Origin: Guillardia theta CCMP2712
Taxonomy: Eukaryota > Cryptophyceae > Pyrenomonadales > Geminigeraceae
Length of the DNA stretch: 64,000 bases
Direction: 5' to 3'
Assembly (NCBI RefSeq): GCF_000315625.1
Contig: NW_005434602.1
Location: forward strand, 288,750-352,749
The notes under the pieces are model-generated. The model worked only from the letters and a program-made list of their open reading frames with translations, was not told where the DNA came from and did no database searches. Below are positions 12,601 to 24,600 of the stretch, one piece after another. The position numbers and the translations under genes were made by a program. How positions within the stretch are numbered: position 1 is the stretch's first letter; the number at the start of each line of letters is the position of its first letter.

Positions 12601-15600
12601 GCTTGCCTGGAAACGGGCAGAAGGCGCGTCGTATCCCTTGGCAACCAACATCAAGGAAGTGGAGGAGGAAGAAGTCGACGAGGAGGAGGAGAGATTCAGC
12701 TCTGCGATTGCCTGTATCCCGGGGGAGACAGCGTAACCAAGTTGCTCCCCAAGGATCCAGTCGGAGGGGAGGGTGAGGCTGTTGGGGAGGCTGATGAAAT
12801 GGGAGCCGTTCCATCGCATGGCAAGGGAGTTTCCTTGCACTGCCCCAAGAATCAGCCCGACGGTCTGAGAGGTCCCGCTGCTGCCCAGCTGGGGGAAGAA
12901 GAAGGAGACTGATGAAACTCCGTAAGGCCCAGCAGGAGAACTCTGCAGGAGGACGAAGTGAAGGGTGGCAGCATCGGCTCTGGCGACGTACACGTCAGAG
13001 GCTCCCCCGTAGACTGCAGATGAGAAGGCGATGAAGTGAAGGCTGCCGTAGCTGGCCTGGTCGACGCCGAACGCTGCCGCCACCATGAACGTCTGATGCC
13101 TCGTCACGTTCCAAGTGGCTCCGCTGATCCGGAACATCCGAGACTCCGAGCGGAAGCCCTCGGCCTTGGGGTTGAACCTTGACACTACCAAGTACGTATC
13201 ACTCAAGTGCCGGATAGCTCTAAGGCCCGTGGCCCCTACATCAGCGTCTAGCGGCAGCCCTGCTGTCTGGTTGACTATAGACAGGAGGGAGCCAGAGGGA
13301 GGCTGGAGGGGATAAACCATCACAGGGCCGAGGTAGTTGGCGACGGCGAGGTAGGACTTATCCAAGTAGGTGAAGTAAGCTACCTCCCTCGCACCTTGTG
13401 TGATGATCGAGTCGGTCACCCGAGCTCGCAGACAGCTGGAGGTTGTGTTGCTGACGACACAGTCGAGCTTGTAGATGTTGGAGGTCAAGTTGGTAGTGGA
13501 GACGTTCCAAAACTTGGACACGGCGAGGTAGGGCGAGCCTTGGAAGGTGAAAAAGTGCGATGACGAAGCTCCCGACGCGTTTCTTCCATCCAGAGTCCCT
13601 GAGAGGTTCACAAAAGAGCTCGAGTTGTAGAGGTAGACAGAAGAGTTCAACAAGAACCTGACTGACACACGAGCTCCAGCAGACAGTGACGTCACAACCG
13701 TGGGCGGCGACAGGCCAGTGCTGTTACAGAAGTACTGGAGGCATCTCCGCTGCCACACTCTCTCCCCTCCACTCTGAAGGTAGACTGTTGCTCCCCCCAT
13801 CGGCCCACTCCACTTGGGCATGGCGATCCTTGCTGTCGTTGCCGTCTGTACCGTCACGGCTGCTGAGACCTTGTAGCTCCCGAGCTGCAGGAAGGCACTC
13901 GGAGGAGAGGAGGAGCTGAACCTCCCCTGGATGTCGATGTAAGTGTCCGTCACTGCTGTAGGAGACCAGTATGCCAGTGTGTTCACTGCTGCCATGCTCC
14001 CTGCTAGCTGGTTGTACAGATCACGAACAGTCTCCTCGCTGATCTTCCTGTCCCACAGCCTGACGCTCTTGATGGCTCCGACATGGGACGACCAGTTTGA
14101 CAAGTTGGCAATCGCACATGCTGGTGCGACGCACATGGAGCCGATGGCGAAGGGTGTGGAGAAGTTGCTGCACTGAGAGTAGGAGATTGACCCGCAAGAA
14201 ACCGTCGAGCACTGACCAGCTGAGCATCTTTGACAACCTGTCAAAGCTGCGACTTCTGACCCATCCACGTAGACACGCATCTCGCTCGAGCTCACCGTCG
14301 CCACCACATGGTACCATCTCCCAAGCACAGGCGGGCTCAGCGTCGCCACGAGGTCCCTGCGGACACTCGCGTTGGTCATCAGCTCCCGGCTCGTCACCGC
14401 CCACTGCAGCTGGAAGGAGTCGCTCAACGTGTAGAAAAGTTTCCAACCAGCTTCGCAGGTAGTGAGAGGCTGCCAGCTGCTGATGAGCCCGCGACCCTGA
14501 GCTCCGGTCGCCAGACTTTGGATGGTGAACCAGACCTCTACCGAGAGATCGCCCTGCCCCCCAGGCATGCGACTGAGAAGAGACTCTTGGCCATACGAGG
14601 GGGGGAGGAGGACGTTGTCAGAGATGACAAGCCTGCTGTTGAAGTCCCCGTCAAACTGCATCGCGTCACGCAGGCCGTCGGTCATGATGAAGTCCAAGGC
14701 CGACGACCTCGTCTGCTCGATGTTCGAGGCGTTCACTGGCAGCTTCCCGCGAAAGAGGGCAGCTCCCAGCACACCAGCCAGGTCTCGGATCGCCGCAAGC
14801 TCGACCGTGTAGTCGGGGACGAAGGCGGGCTTGGACGAGTTGATCATGTAGCTGTACCTCCAGTAAGAGCTGTTGCCGGTATAGTTGAGCTGCTGCTGGG
14901 GTCCAGGTGGGAAGGGGTTGATAAGCATGCTCTGCTCGAGGTCGTACATGAAGTCGGGGGACAGTTCCCAGTACCCGCTCAAGGCATCTCTGATCCGGGC
15001 GCAGCAGCCTGGGACGAGGCAACGGTCCTCTTGACAAGAGACGTTAAAGCCGTAGGGCTGGTTGCCGGGGAACGAGCTCAAGGAGGGGCAGCCGACTGAA
15101 GGCAGCAGGTACTTGGTTCCTTCCACCTCGAACGGGGTAATGCCGCAGGCGTCGCCGACGGAGAGGTTCTTCTGATAGATCAGCTCCAGTCGCTCCCCTC
15201 CCTCACAGACTCGATCCGAAATGTACCATGACGTTGATCCTTCTACCGCCGTCAGGTTCTTGCGCATCGTCAGAAGGCAGCTAAGATCGGCTTCGAGGGC
15301 GTAGGCGGTGATGCCGTCGTCACTCTGGTGGTAGGCAGTCACGTACTCAGCTCCTGGGGTAGTGAAGATCTCATCCTTCCTGATGGAGGTCAGCTGGACT
15401 TGCGACTTCCAGGAAGTGTGGGCGAAGGTCAGGGAGCTGCCATGGAAGGCATCGTGCTGGGCTGAGGGGAAGAAGGCAAGGTTCGGAATCGACTTGTTCC
15501 CTGCGTTCTCCAGGACTTGCACGGTCGTCGTAGCCTGCTCGAACGAGTTGTAGGTGGAAGAGCGGTCGGAAAGCTGGCAGACCTGCCCAGCGTTGACGAA

Positions 15601-18600
15601 GTCAGCTCCTGTCGGGTTGGCGACGACGGCGGAGCAGTTGCAGGACTGCGTGTAAGGGACGGTGATGTCGGTACAGAGGACGGTCCAAGGGAGGAAGAAG
15701 CCCGGGGCATCGTTGGACGGGAGGACAGTCATGACGACGTTCCTGGTGGAGTAGTCGTGACCGTCGTAGGCTGTCCCTCCATCGTCCTTGAGCATGAAGA
15801 CCACGTACGACGTGCCGCTGCGTGAGGGAGACAGGTGGAGGGTGAGCTGGCCGTTGATGTCAATCTGGGGGTGCTGGCGGAAGAGGTCTAAGCTGCTGGA
15901 TGCCACAACGGAGAAGGTAAGTTTCTGCTGGCCCTCGTTGGAGGGCCCCGGCGCGATCCCTTGGGCGAAGGAGGGGAGGCGGTAGAAGGAGGACTCGGTC
16001 AAGTCCAGCTGGCCGGGGATGGAGAAGGTGGGAGGGTCGTTCACGTTGAGGATCGTGATGGTGAGGTACCTCGTGAAGGTGTCAACCCCCCCGTTCTCCA
16101 CCCCTCCGTCGTCCTTGAGGTTTACGGAGATGCTCCGCCGCCCGTAGGCATTGCGCGCCCCTTGAAACGTGAGGTTGCCGCACAGGTAGGGCCCCTGCCG
16201 GCACGGAGCGACGACGATGCTGGGCGGTAGGCTGAAGAGATCGAGCTGGGGAGAACGGCAGTCTGTCCCTGCCGGGCAGAGGGTGAAAGAGACTTTCTGG
16301 TGGGGCTCGAAGGTGCTGGAAGCTGTTCCGTCGGCAGACACGTTGACTACGAAGAGTCTGTTGAAGAAGCCGCTGTCCTCCAGCACCGCCAGAGAGTCGC
16401 CCTCGAGCCAGGTGAAGGAAGGAGCGCGGTTGTAGTCCATGACAACTAGCGTCAGGTCGTGCGAGGACGAGTTTCTCATCCCATCATCCAGCAGGATCGT
16501 GAACACTTGGCGGCCGACAGCGTTCGTCCTGAGCTTGAAGACAAGATCTCCGCAAGGGAAGCTGATAGAGGGCATGACCTCGAAGAGCTCATTGGCTGGC
16601 TGGGAGGAAGGGAGAGGAACGAGATGAAACTGTCCGCTCTGCCGTTCGCAACCACAAGTTGGGAACCCGACGTAGGAGGGAGAGGACAAGTTGACGCAGG
16701 CGGGTCGGCAACAGGGATCGGAGACGTTGCCTCCTCTGCAGCCGTTCTCGTATTCTCCCAGGGAGATCGATCGCGCGAAAGACTCGTAGGAGCTCTCGGT
16801 TGACCCTCCGGTGCAGTCGCACAGAGTCTCGAGGTTCCTCATGTCCTGTGGGCTGCCAGCCTTGCACGTCATCCCTGACTCCACCGCCAGCCACGAGGAT
16901 CGGAGGCTGCAGTTGCACTCCTTCCCCCGCAACAGCGCGACTTGACTGGTGATGAGCTCGAAGGATGGCTGACTGTTGACCGGCAGCACGTCAACATGCA
17001 GCTGTGCGACGGTCTTGCCCTCCCCGATGCTGTCCAAGTTTCCGTTGTCCTCGCACGTCAGCTGGAATGTTGTGTTGCCAAACCTCGCGGCTTGAAGGGA
17101 GACGGTCAGTAGCAGGTCAGTCCCGTTCTGAGTCAGTTGCGGATAGAAGACGCCGGTGGGTCCAGAGGTCTGCAGGAGGGAGAAGGAGAGGACTTGATAA
17201 TCCTCCCTCCAACCTCCTCCTCCCACACTCCTCGCAATCACCGTCGTGACTGAGCTCCCGGCCTCTGCCTCTTCCAACATGAAGATGGAGGAGGTCAGGG
17301 TGAACGTGGGCGCCTGGTTGACTGGCAGCACGATGAGACGGAGTGGAGCAGGCAGCGAGAGGTTCTTGCCGCCATGGGCTGCCCCTCCGTCGTCGCGCAA
17401 GAAGACGTTGAAGACGACTCGCCCGTTTCTCTGCGGCTCCAACAGGAAGGAGATGTTCCCACTCGCCACGTCCACGACTATGTCCGTCGAGCTGGCAAAC
17501 AGCTGGAGGTCGCCGTGAAGCTGGTTGGCTCCGTTGAGCTCGTCGATCTCGACACTCTGCCATTCCTTGAGGGGGACTGCTGGGATGCGAGCTGAGAACG
17601 GAACGACGAGGAAGGAGAGACTTTGACACGCCTCGTCGACCCCAGCTGAGATGTTCTCGACGATCAGCCGCGTGTGTGCGCAGGCCTCTTGCGCTGTGCA
17701 CTCGAGGACTGTCACCTCGTTGACGAGCATGCTGAAGGAGGGAGCATGGTTCACCGGATGCACGAGGATGCAAACTTCCGACGTCGGCGAGCGAGCAGGC
17801 GGCGACCCGTCATCGTACAGGGTCAGGTTGTAGGAGGAGAGGCCGAAGGCGCGGGGCGCGAGCTCGAAGACGATGGAGCCGTTGGCGAGGACAGCAGGCG
17901 GGGAGATAAAGTCGAGGAGCTGCGGGGAGGAGGCACAGGAGGTCGGAGGGAAGATCGACAGCCTGTCGACGCCGCAGCCGGAGGAGCCGGTGGAGCTCGA
18001 GACGTCGACAAGCTCGAAGGTCACGAGCTGTTGTGCTTCACCGCAGACGTCCACCACCTCACTGGGCCTGACGTCCCCAGCAAGGCCCACCAGAAGATTT
18101 TGGCCCTCGTCGTGCTGGTTCAGGATCAGCAGCTGGCGATCGAGGGAGAAGACGGGGGGCTGGTTGGCGCAGGCGATGGTGAGGAGGAGGAGCTGCCAGG
18201 TGGAGTCGACGCGCTGGAAGATCGGGTTGTACCAGGTGACGTTAACGATGATGCTGAAGTTGCCGAGAGCGTTCCTCTTGGTGACCCAGTACAGCGACCC
18301 CGTCGGGCTCAAGTCCATGGAGACCAGGAGCGATCGGTCGGGCACCTGGAGCGAGTAGTTGAGAGCTGGTCCTTGTGTCGGGATCGGGGAGAGGAAGCCG
18401 CTGAGCTCGCAGGAGAAGATACATTGATCGTTGCCGTATATGGGAGGGACTTCCTTCAAGGTGAACAGGTAGAGCTGGAAGGGCTGCTCTGTTGACCCTC
18501 CAGCAGAGTCAGTGACCCGCATCGTCAGATTGTTCCAACCAGGAGCGAGAGGAGGAGCCTTGAGATTGACGTGAAGGTTTCCCTTGACCCCCTGCAGCAC

Positions 18601-21600
18601 AGTCTCGCCAACGAGAGTATCCTGCAGCAGAATGGAGCCTGTCAAGACCTGCCAAGACTCTTCGAGCGGGCCAGCGGACACGCTGTAGACGAGATCGCGG
18701 AGGATTTGATTGGAGTCAGAGAGAGCATAGATCTGCGGCTGGACGAGGAACGTCGGGAGCTGGTTGACCGGGTGGATCTGGAGGAGGAGGGTGTGGGAGA
18801 TCTCCGACTGGTGCATCACTACCTGAAACTCGACGAGGCCGTTCCAGAAGCGTCTTGGGAGGAGGCTCAACGTCGCTGACTGACAGACGACGTGACAGAC
18901 AGAGGAAATGTTGGGGGGTTGAGCCATCAGGCCCCCGTCAGTCGAGTCGTTGGAGTATGAGTTGTTGAGAAACAGGCGGTGGCGGATCGGGGAGATGGAG
19001 AAGTAGATCAGTTCGTTGCCGCTGTGGTCGTAGGGAGTGTCGGGCTGCGCAACAATATTGACGATGAAGTTGGGGATAACTGTCACATTCGCATCTTCCT
19101 CCACGTTCTCCAGGAGATCAGCGACGGTGGAGGTGTCGATGTTGAAGGAGGGAGTCTGCCTCAGGTTCTTCCTGAAGGCAGTCGAGTTGATGTCAATGGC
19201 TCCCAGGCCAGGAAACACTTGAGACCGCAGGGTTTCTGCGACGCTGAGCGAGGCCTCGAGGTATCCCATGGCATCCGTAGCGTTGAGCGCCCTGACGTTG
19301 ACAACCGCGACTGCCATCGGGTACTGTAAGCTTGTCATACGGCTGCACAGCGGAAAATCGCACGAGCTCTCCTCGCAGCTGCAGACCCACGACAGGAACG
19401 GGAGGTGAAGGAGAGAGGCGATAAGCCTCTTCGTCTCTGCCATCACTTGCGGCGTGAAGATCGAATCCTTCAACCGGATCTCCATCGATAGGTATGAGTC
19501 AACGACCGCTATCACCAGCACCGCCGCCTCCGACCTGTTCCTCCCCCCCCCGTACCAGCCCCCGTCGTCCACTAGCACCACGCTCACGTTCACCGCCCCC
19601 GTCCTCCCCTCCGCCAGCTCCACCCTCAGGCTCCCGTTGCTGTAGATTACTGGCGCCGACGCCAAGATCTGCTCGTCCCCAGCTACAGACTCGATCACGA
19701 ACGACACCTGCTGGCTGCTCTCGGGGTCCTCCCCGTCTGGCCGCCTCCTCCCCTTGCTGATGTTCCTCGCAACATCTGCCATCAACTGCGACCCCGGACC
19801 CGTCCAGAACGTGACGACGCCGTCGCAGCAGAGGAGGAAGGAAGGCGGCTGGTTGACGGGCGCGACCTCGATGCTCAAGGCGATGCTGCGGGAGACGTTG
19901 ACACCTCCGTTGGCGGTACCGCCGTCATCGAAGAGGAAGACGTCGAAGGTCGCGTTGCCGCTCCTGTCCTGACCCAGGCAGAAGTAGAACTCAGATGCAG
20001 AGAGCTGGGGAGGAGAGTCAAAGAGGAGGGAAGGATGCGCGTCAACTGCATAGAAGGAAAGCGACTGCGATTGCTCGTCCACGGAGGAGAAGATGGAAGG
20101 ACTGCCAAGGAAGAGACGGGGGAGGACGAAAGGACTTGTAGCACAGGAGGAGAGTTCTGTTGCTGTGCCCGGTGGGCAGCGTCCACAGTTCTGATCCACA
20201 GACACGACAAGGGAACACGGAGCGAGGTTTGAGCTCGTGCAGCAGTCAGTGGACAGTATGTTGCTGAAACTTTCAACAACAGAGCAGTTCAAGGTGAGAG
20301 AAGGAGCGTCGTTGACAGGCTGCACAACAAGAGATATGTTCTTCCTCTCCGAAAAGACGGTGCAGTTGCACGTTGAGTCGTACCCCTCTAGCCTGACTGT
20401 CAAGATGACTAGGCCGTTGAGTCGACCGACGGTGGTCAAATTCAAGTCAGCTGTGCTTCTGCTGGCATTGATCGTAGCATGAATATTGCTGACGACGTTC
20501 TTGTCTGCGGTAAACACGAGCAAGAGGCTGGCGCTGTCAACGTACGTTCCCGGGAAGATGTCATAGAAGAACTCAGGCTTGAAGATGCTCCCTTGGTGCT
20601 CCAGCAGCGTCAGCTCGGCAGCGTGCAAGGAGAAGCTCGGCAGCCGCACGACAGGAGCGACGACGATGGAGAAGTTGAAGGCAATGCTCGACCCAACCAT
20701 CCTTACCTCGTACACCGCAGACCCCACGAAAAACTTGCTGATGTTGAAGAAAAGCTGAGCAGTCGCGCACTTGCCGAAGGACCTCCAACGGTAGACGTCA
20801 TGTTGTCCGCAGTCCACAACGAACTTCGCCGGAGCTTGCAGGAGGCCCCCGTCGGTCTCGTCGTAGACCCACTCGCTCTGCCCCTGCAGGAGGTGACCGA
20901 GCGGGCTGAAGGTGAAGCTGACCAGCTCCTCGCCAGCTGGGCTCAGAGGGGTGAGGGGAGGGGACGTGATGTTTGTCACGAGCGACACGTTCTTGTTACA
21001 CTCTCCCTCCGGGTCGACGCACTCGAGGACGGTCACGCTGGTGGCGGTGAGGACGAAGGAGGGGATGTTGAACCGATTGGTGAAGAGCAGGATCCTCGGC
21101 CTCCTCACCAGCCCCTCCAGCAGCGAGTCCAGCTGACTCTGGAGCTGCGAAGCCACCGCCAGAGACGTTGAGTAGACGTCAAAGGTTAGAGACTCGTTGA
21201 CACATCCAGCTAGCAAGTCACTACCCGTCTCGACCACCCACGACGACCAGGGGACATGCAAAAAGTTTCTAAGCTCCTGTGACGACCAGGACGACGAACA
21301 CAGCACGACTTCCACGTAGAAGTCAACGACCGCTATCACCAGCACCGCCGCCTCCGACCTGTTCCTCCCCCCCCCGTACCAGCCCCCGTCGTCCACTAGC
21401 ACCACGCTCACGTTCACCGCCCCCGTCCTCCCCTCCGCCAGCTCCACCCTCAGGCTCCCGTTGCTGTAGATCACTGGCGCCGACGCCAAGATCTGCTCGT
21501 CTCCAGCTACAGACTCGATCACGAACGACACCTGCTGGCTGCTCTCGGGGTCCTCCCCGTCTGGCCGCCTCCTTCCCTTGCTGATGTTGACGAAAGCTCC

Positions 21601-24600
21601 ATCATGAGTCTGGACCAGCGAGCCTGCGATAAACGTGACGACGCCGTTGCAGCAGAGGAGGAAGGAAGGCGGCTGGTTGACGGGCGTGACCTCGATGCTC
21701 AAGGCGATGCTGCGGGAGACGTTGACACCTCCGTTGGCGGTACCGCCGTCATCGAAGAGGAAGACGTCGAAGGTCGCGTTGCCGTTGGCGTCAGTCACGA
21801 GCTGCAGGAGAAGCTCTCCATCCTCGAAGAACAAGTTCAGCAGGCTTGAGTACGTGTCCCTTCCGTCCCCTGTCGCCTGCAGCTCGAAGGTTGTCAACTG
21901 ACTCGCCTCGTCCTTAGACCCGAAGGCTGACGGCCGACCAACAAAGAGGCGATGGAGGGGGCAGGGACGGGGAAGCGAGCTGCTCTCGTTCCAGCACTGG
22001 TGGTTCTCATCCACCTTGACCTCCACGGACAGGCTGCCGTTGACGCAGTCCTCGACCCACGTCACCTCCGCCTGCGCGGTCAACCCATCACCAGTCTTAG
22101 AGCAAAGGATGGTGCACTTGATGCCAACAGACTCCAGCTGGGAGCAAGCTGAGACATTTAGCCCGATGCTCGGTTGATCGTTGACAGGCAGCACGACGAG
22201 CTCGACCGTCTGCTCATCCGAGAACGCTCCTAAGGAGTCGACAGCTTGCAGGTGGAGCAGCAGCTGGCCGTTGCTGTGAGGGACCAGGTTAAAGAGCAAG
22301 TCAGCGACAGATCGGTTCGAGCTGGACTCTTCGATCAACATGGATCCAGGGAAGATCAGGTCGCTCGAGTAGTTGAAGAGCATCGACACATTCTGATCGT
22401 CTTCGCACCAGCCGACGATCCATGGCTGGCACTCCAGGTTCTCCTGCAGCAGTTGGCTGAATTTTAACACGCACGTGGTGTATGAGACCATCGGGTACTT
22501 CGAGTGTATCGCGCTGGGAATTAGAGTTTGACAAGCCGTTGAAGTGCATTCCAGCATGACAAACCGATCAGCACCAGCGACGCTAAAGGTCGGCGGCTGG
22601 TTGACAGGCTCAACGGTGATTGAGATGTTGTAGTCCGAGAGCCGAACTGAGTTGGAGGCGCTGTTTGATGTCCGGACCTCGTAGGAGAAAAGAGCGTCTC
22701 CGAAGGCAAACTCTTCAGTCTTGAAGGTGAAGATTCCGTCATTCTCAACCAACGGCTCGAAGTTTGGCTGGAACATGTACCTCTCACATCCTGAGATCGG
22801 CCGGCTGGTGATCGAGTAGTCTTGCAGAGGGTACACGTCAAAATTTCCCGAGATGTTGACAAACAGTTGATAGAACCCCTCCCCTTCTCGCACAGTCACC
22901 GAGGTCCCAGTCGAGACCTGCTGCAGTGAGCCCTTGGGCCGTATGATGAGGTAGAACCTGCGAGTGAGGGACTCGTTTCTCCCGCCATAGAGGGTCCCCC
23001 CGTTGTCCACCAGCTTCACGTCTATGGTGACGACTCCGCTCTTTGCCACGTTCGTCGCGATGACAAAGGTGCCGTTGGGGAACAGCTGGGGTGGGCGGGC
23101 GAGCAGGAAGCCGGGCTGGTAGTCAACGACGAAGGTCAAAGTCTGCTCAGCCTCCAGCGGCCCATCAAACCCGACGGAGATGTTGGAGGCTAGCTGGAAG
23201 ATGGTGAAACCAGTCTCCTGGTCGACTTTCTTCCAGGGCAAATCAAGCACAAAAGTAGGAGGTCGATTAGCATGGACCATGATGACTGCAAGGTCGCCCA
23301 CCCCTACAACGAACTGCTGCTCGTCGTCATCGAAGACTTGCACTTGGAACTGATCGCCGTACCCGAAGGTGGAGTTTTCATCCTGCGGTAAGTCGCAGAG
23401 GAGTTTGCTCTCGAGAGGGAGGAGGAGCCCATTGACAGAAGCGTTGTAGGGGCCGAAGAAGAGACAGCGGAAGGTGTGGGAGAGGTTAACGCCGTACATC
23501 TCGATGACGAGTTGGTCCATGAGAGGATCGACATGCTTCGGGGATCTCATGACCCAGGCCGACAGGAAGCTGAACTGGAACTCAGTTATCCTGTCGAGGG
23601 AGGAGCACGAGTCCTCTCCTCCAGTCATGTGCAGGCCAACGGTCTCCAAAGGCTCGTGGATTTCTTGGTAACCCACGTCAAAGGTGATGGCGTTGACAGT
23701 CAGGTAGGACGCGAACGTGAACCTGCTGTTGCCAAGGGAGTACGTGGCCGTCCGGTCGAAGCCGAAGCCGTAGACAGTCACCTGATACCCGCCGAGCATG
23801 GAGCCCTGGGAGGGAGACAGCACGTAGAAGTCCTCGCACACTTGGATTTGCATCGGCCGGTCGTCCCCGTACGGCATCAGTTGCGCGTCAGTGCCCTGGC
23901 GGACGGTCAAGGTGGCGGTGGTCACAGCGTGGTGACTCCATAGGGTGAAGTTGCAGAGCATGGAGGTCGAGTTGAACACAAGAGCGTACGAGGGTTCAGA
24001 GGCGTACACGTCCGTCCCGAACTGATAGGAGAAGGAGCAGGTGTATTCCTCCGACAGGTCGAAGCCGAGCCCGCTAACTAGGATCTGATCGCCTCCGACA
24101 GCTGAGAAGATGGTCGGGTGGGTGGGCAGCAGGGGAAGCACCTGGAGCTTTCCGTATGTCGTCCACACGGGAGAGAACAAGATCGCGCAAGAGGACTGCC
24201 TGAAGTTCTGCCGAGAGCAGTCGGCAGGGTAGAGGGTGAAGTTGGTGAAGACGAGCTTCTTCATCGCGTTGTGGACATGAAGGAACACCGCTCCCTCCTC
24301 CCGGTCAGGGATCGCAGCAAACCTCCTCCCCCAGATCGGGGTCGGGCACGTGACGAGGCTCTGGGACCTCACGATAGCCGTGGTCCACTCAGTCTCGTTG
24401 CCCCGATCAAACCTGCACTTGTAGATGCTGCGCCAGTTGTACCCGTAGCCGGACACGCTCAGCGTCCTACCTCCGCTCGCAAGAGCCTCCGTGGGCTGAA
24501 CTCGATCCCATCCCTCGTAGAAGAGGAAGGGGGAGGGGGAGCTGGGCGAGAGTCGAAGCACCTCGTCCTTGTGGTCGATCGCAACCGTCTGACTGAGACC

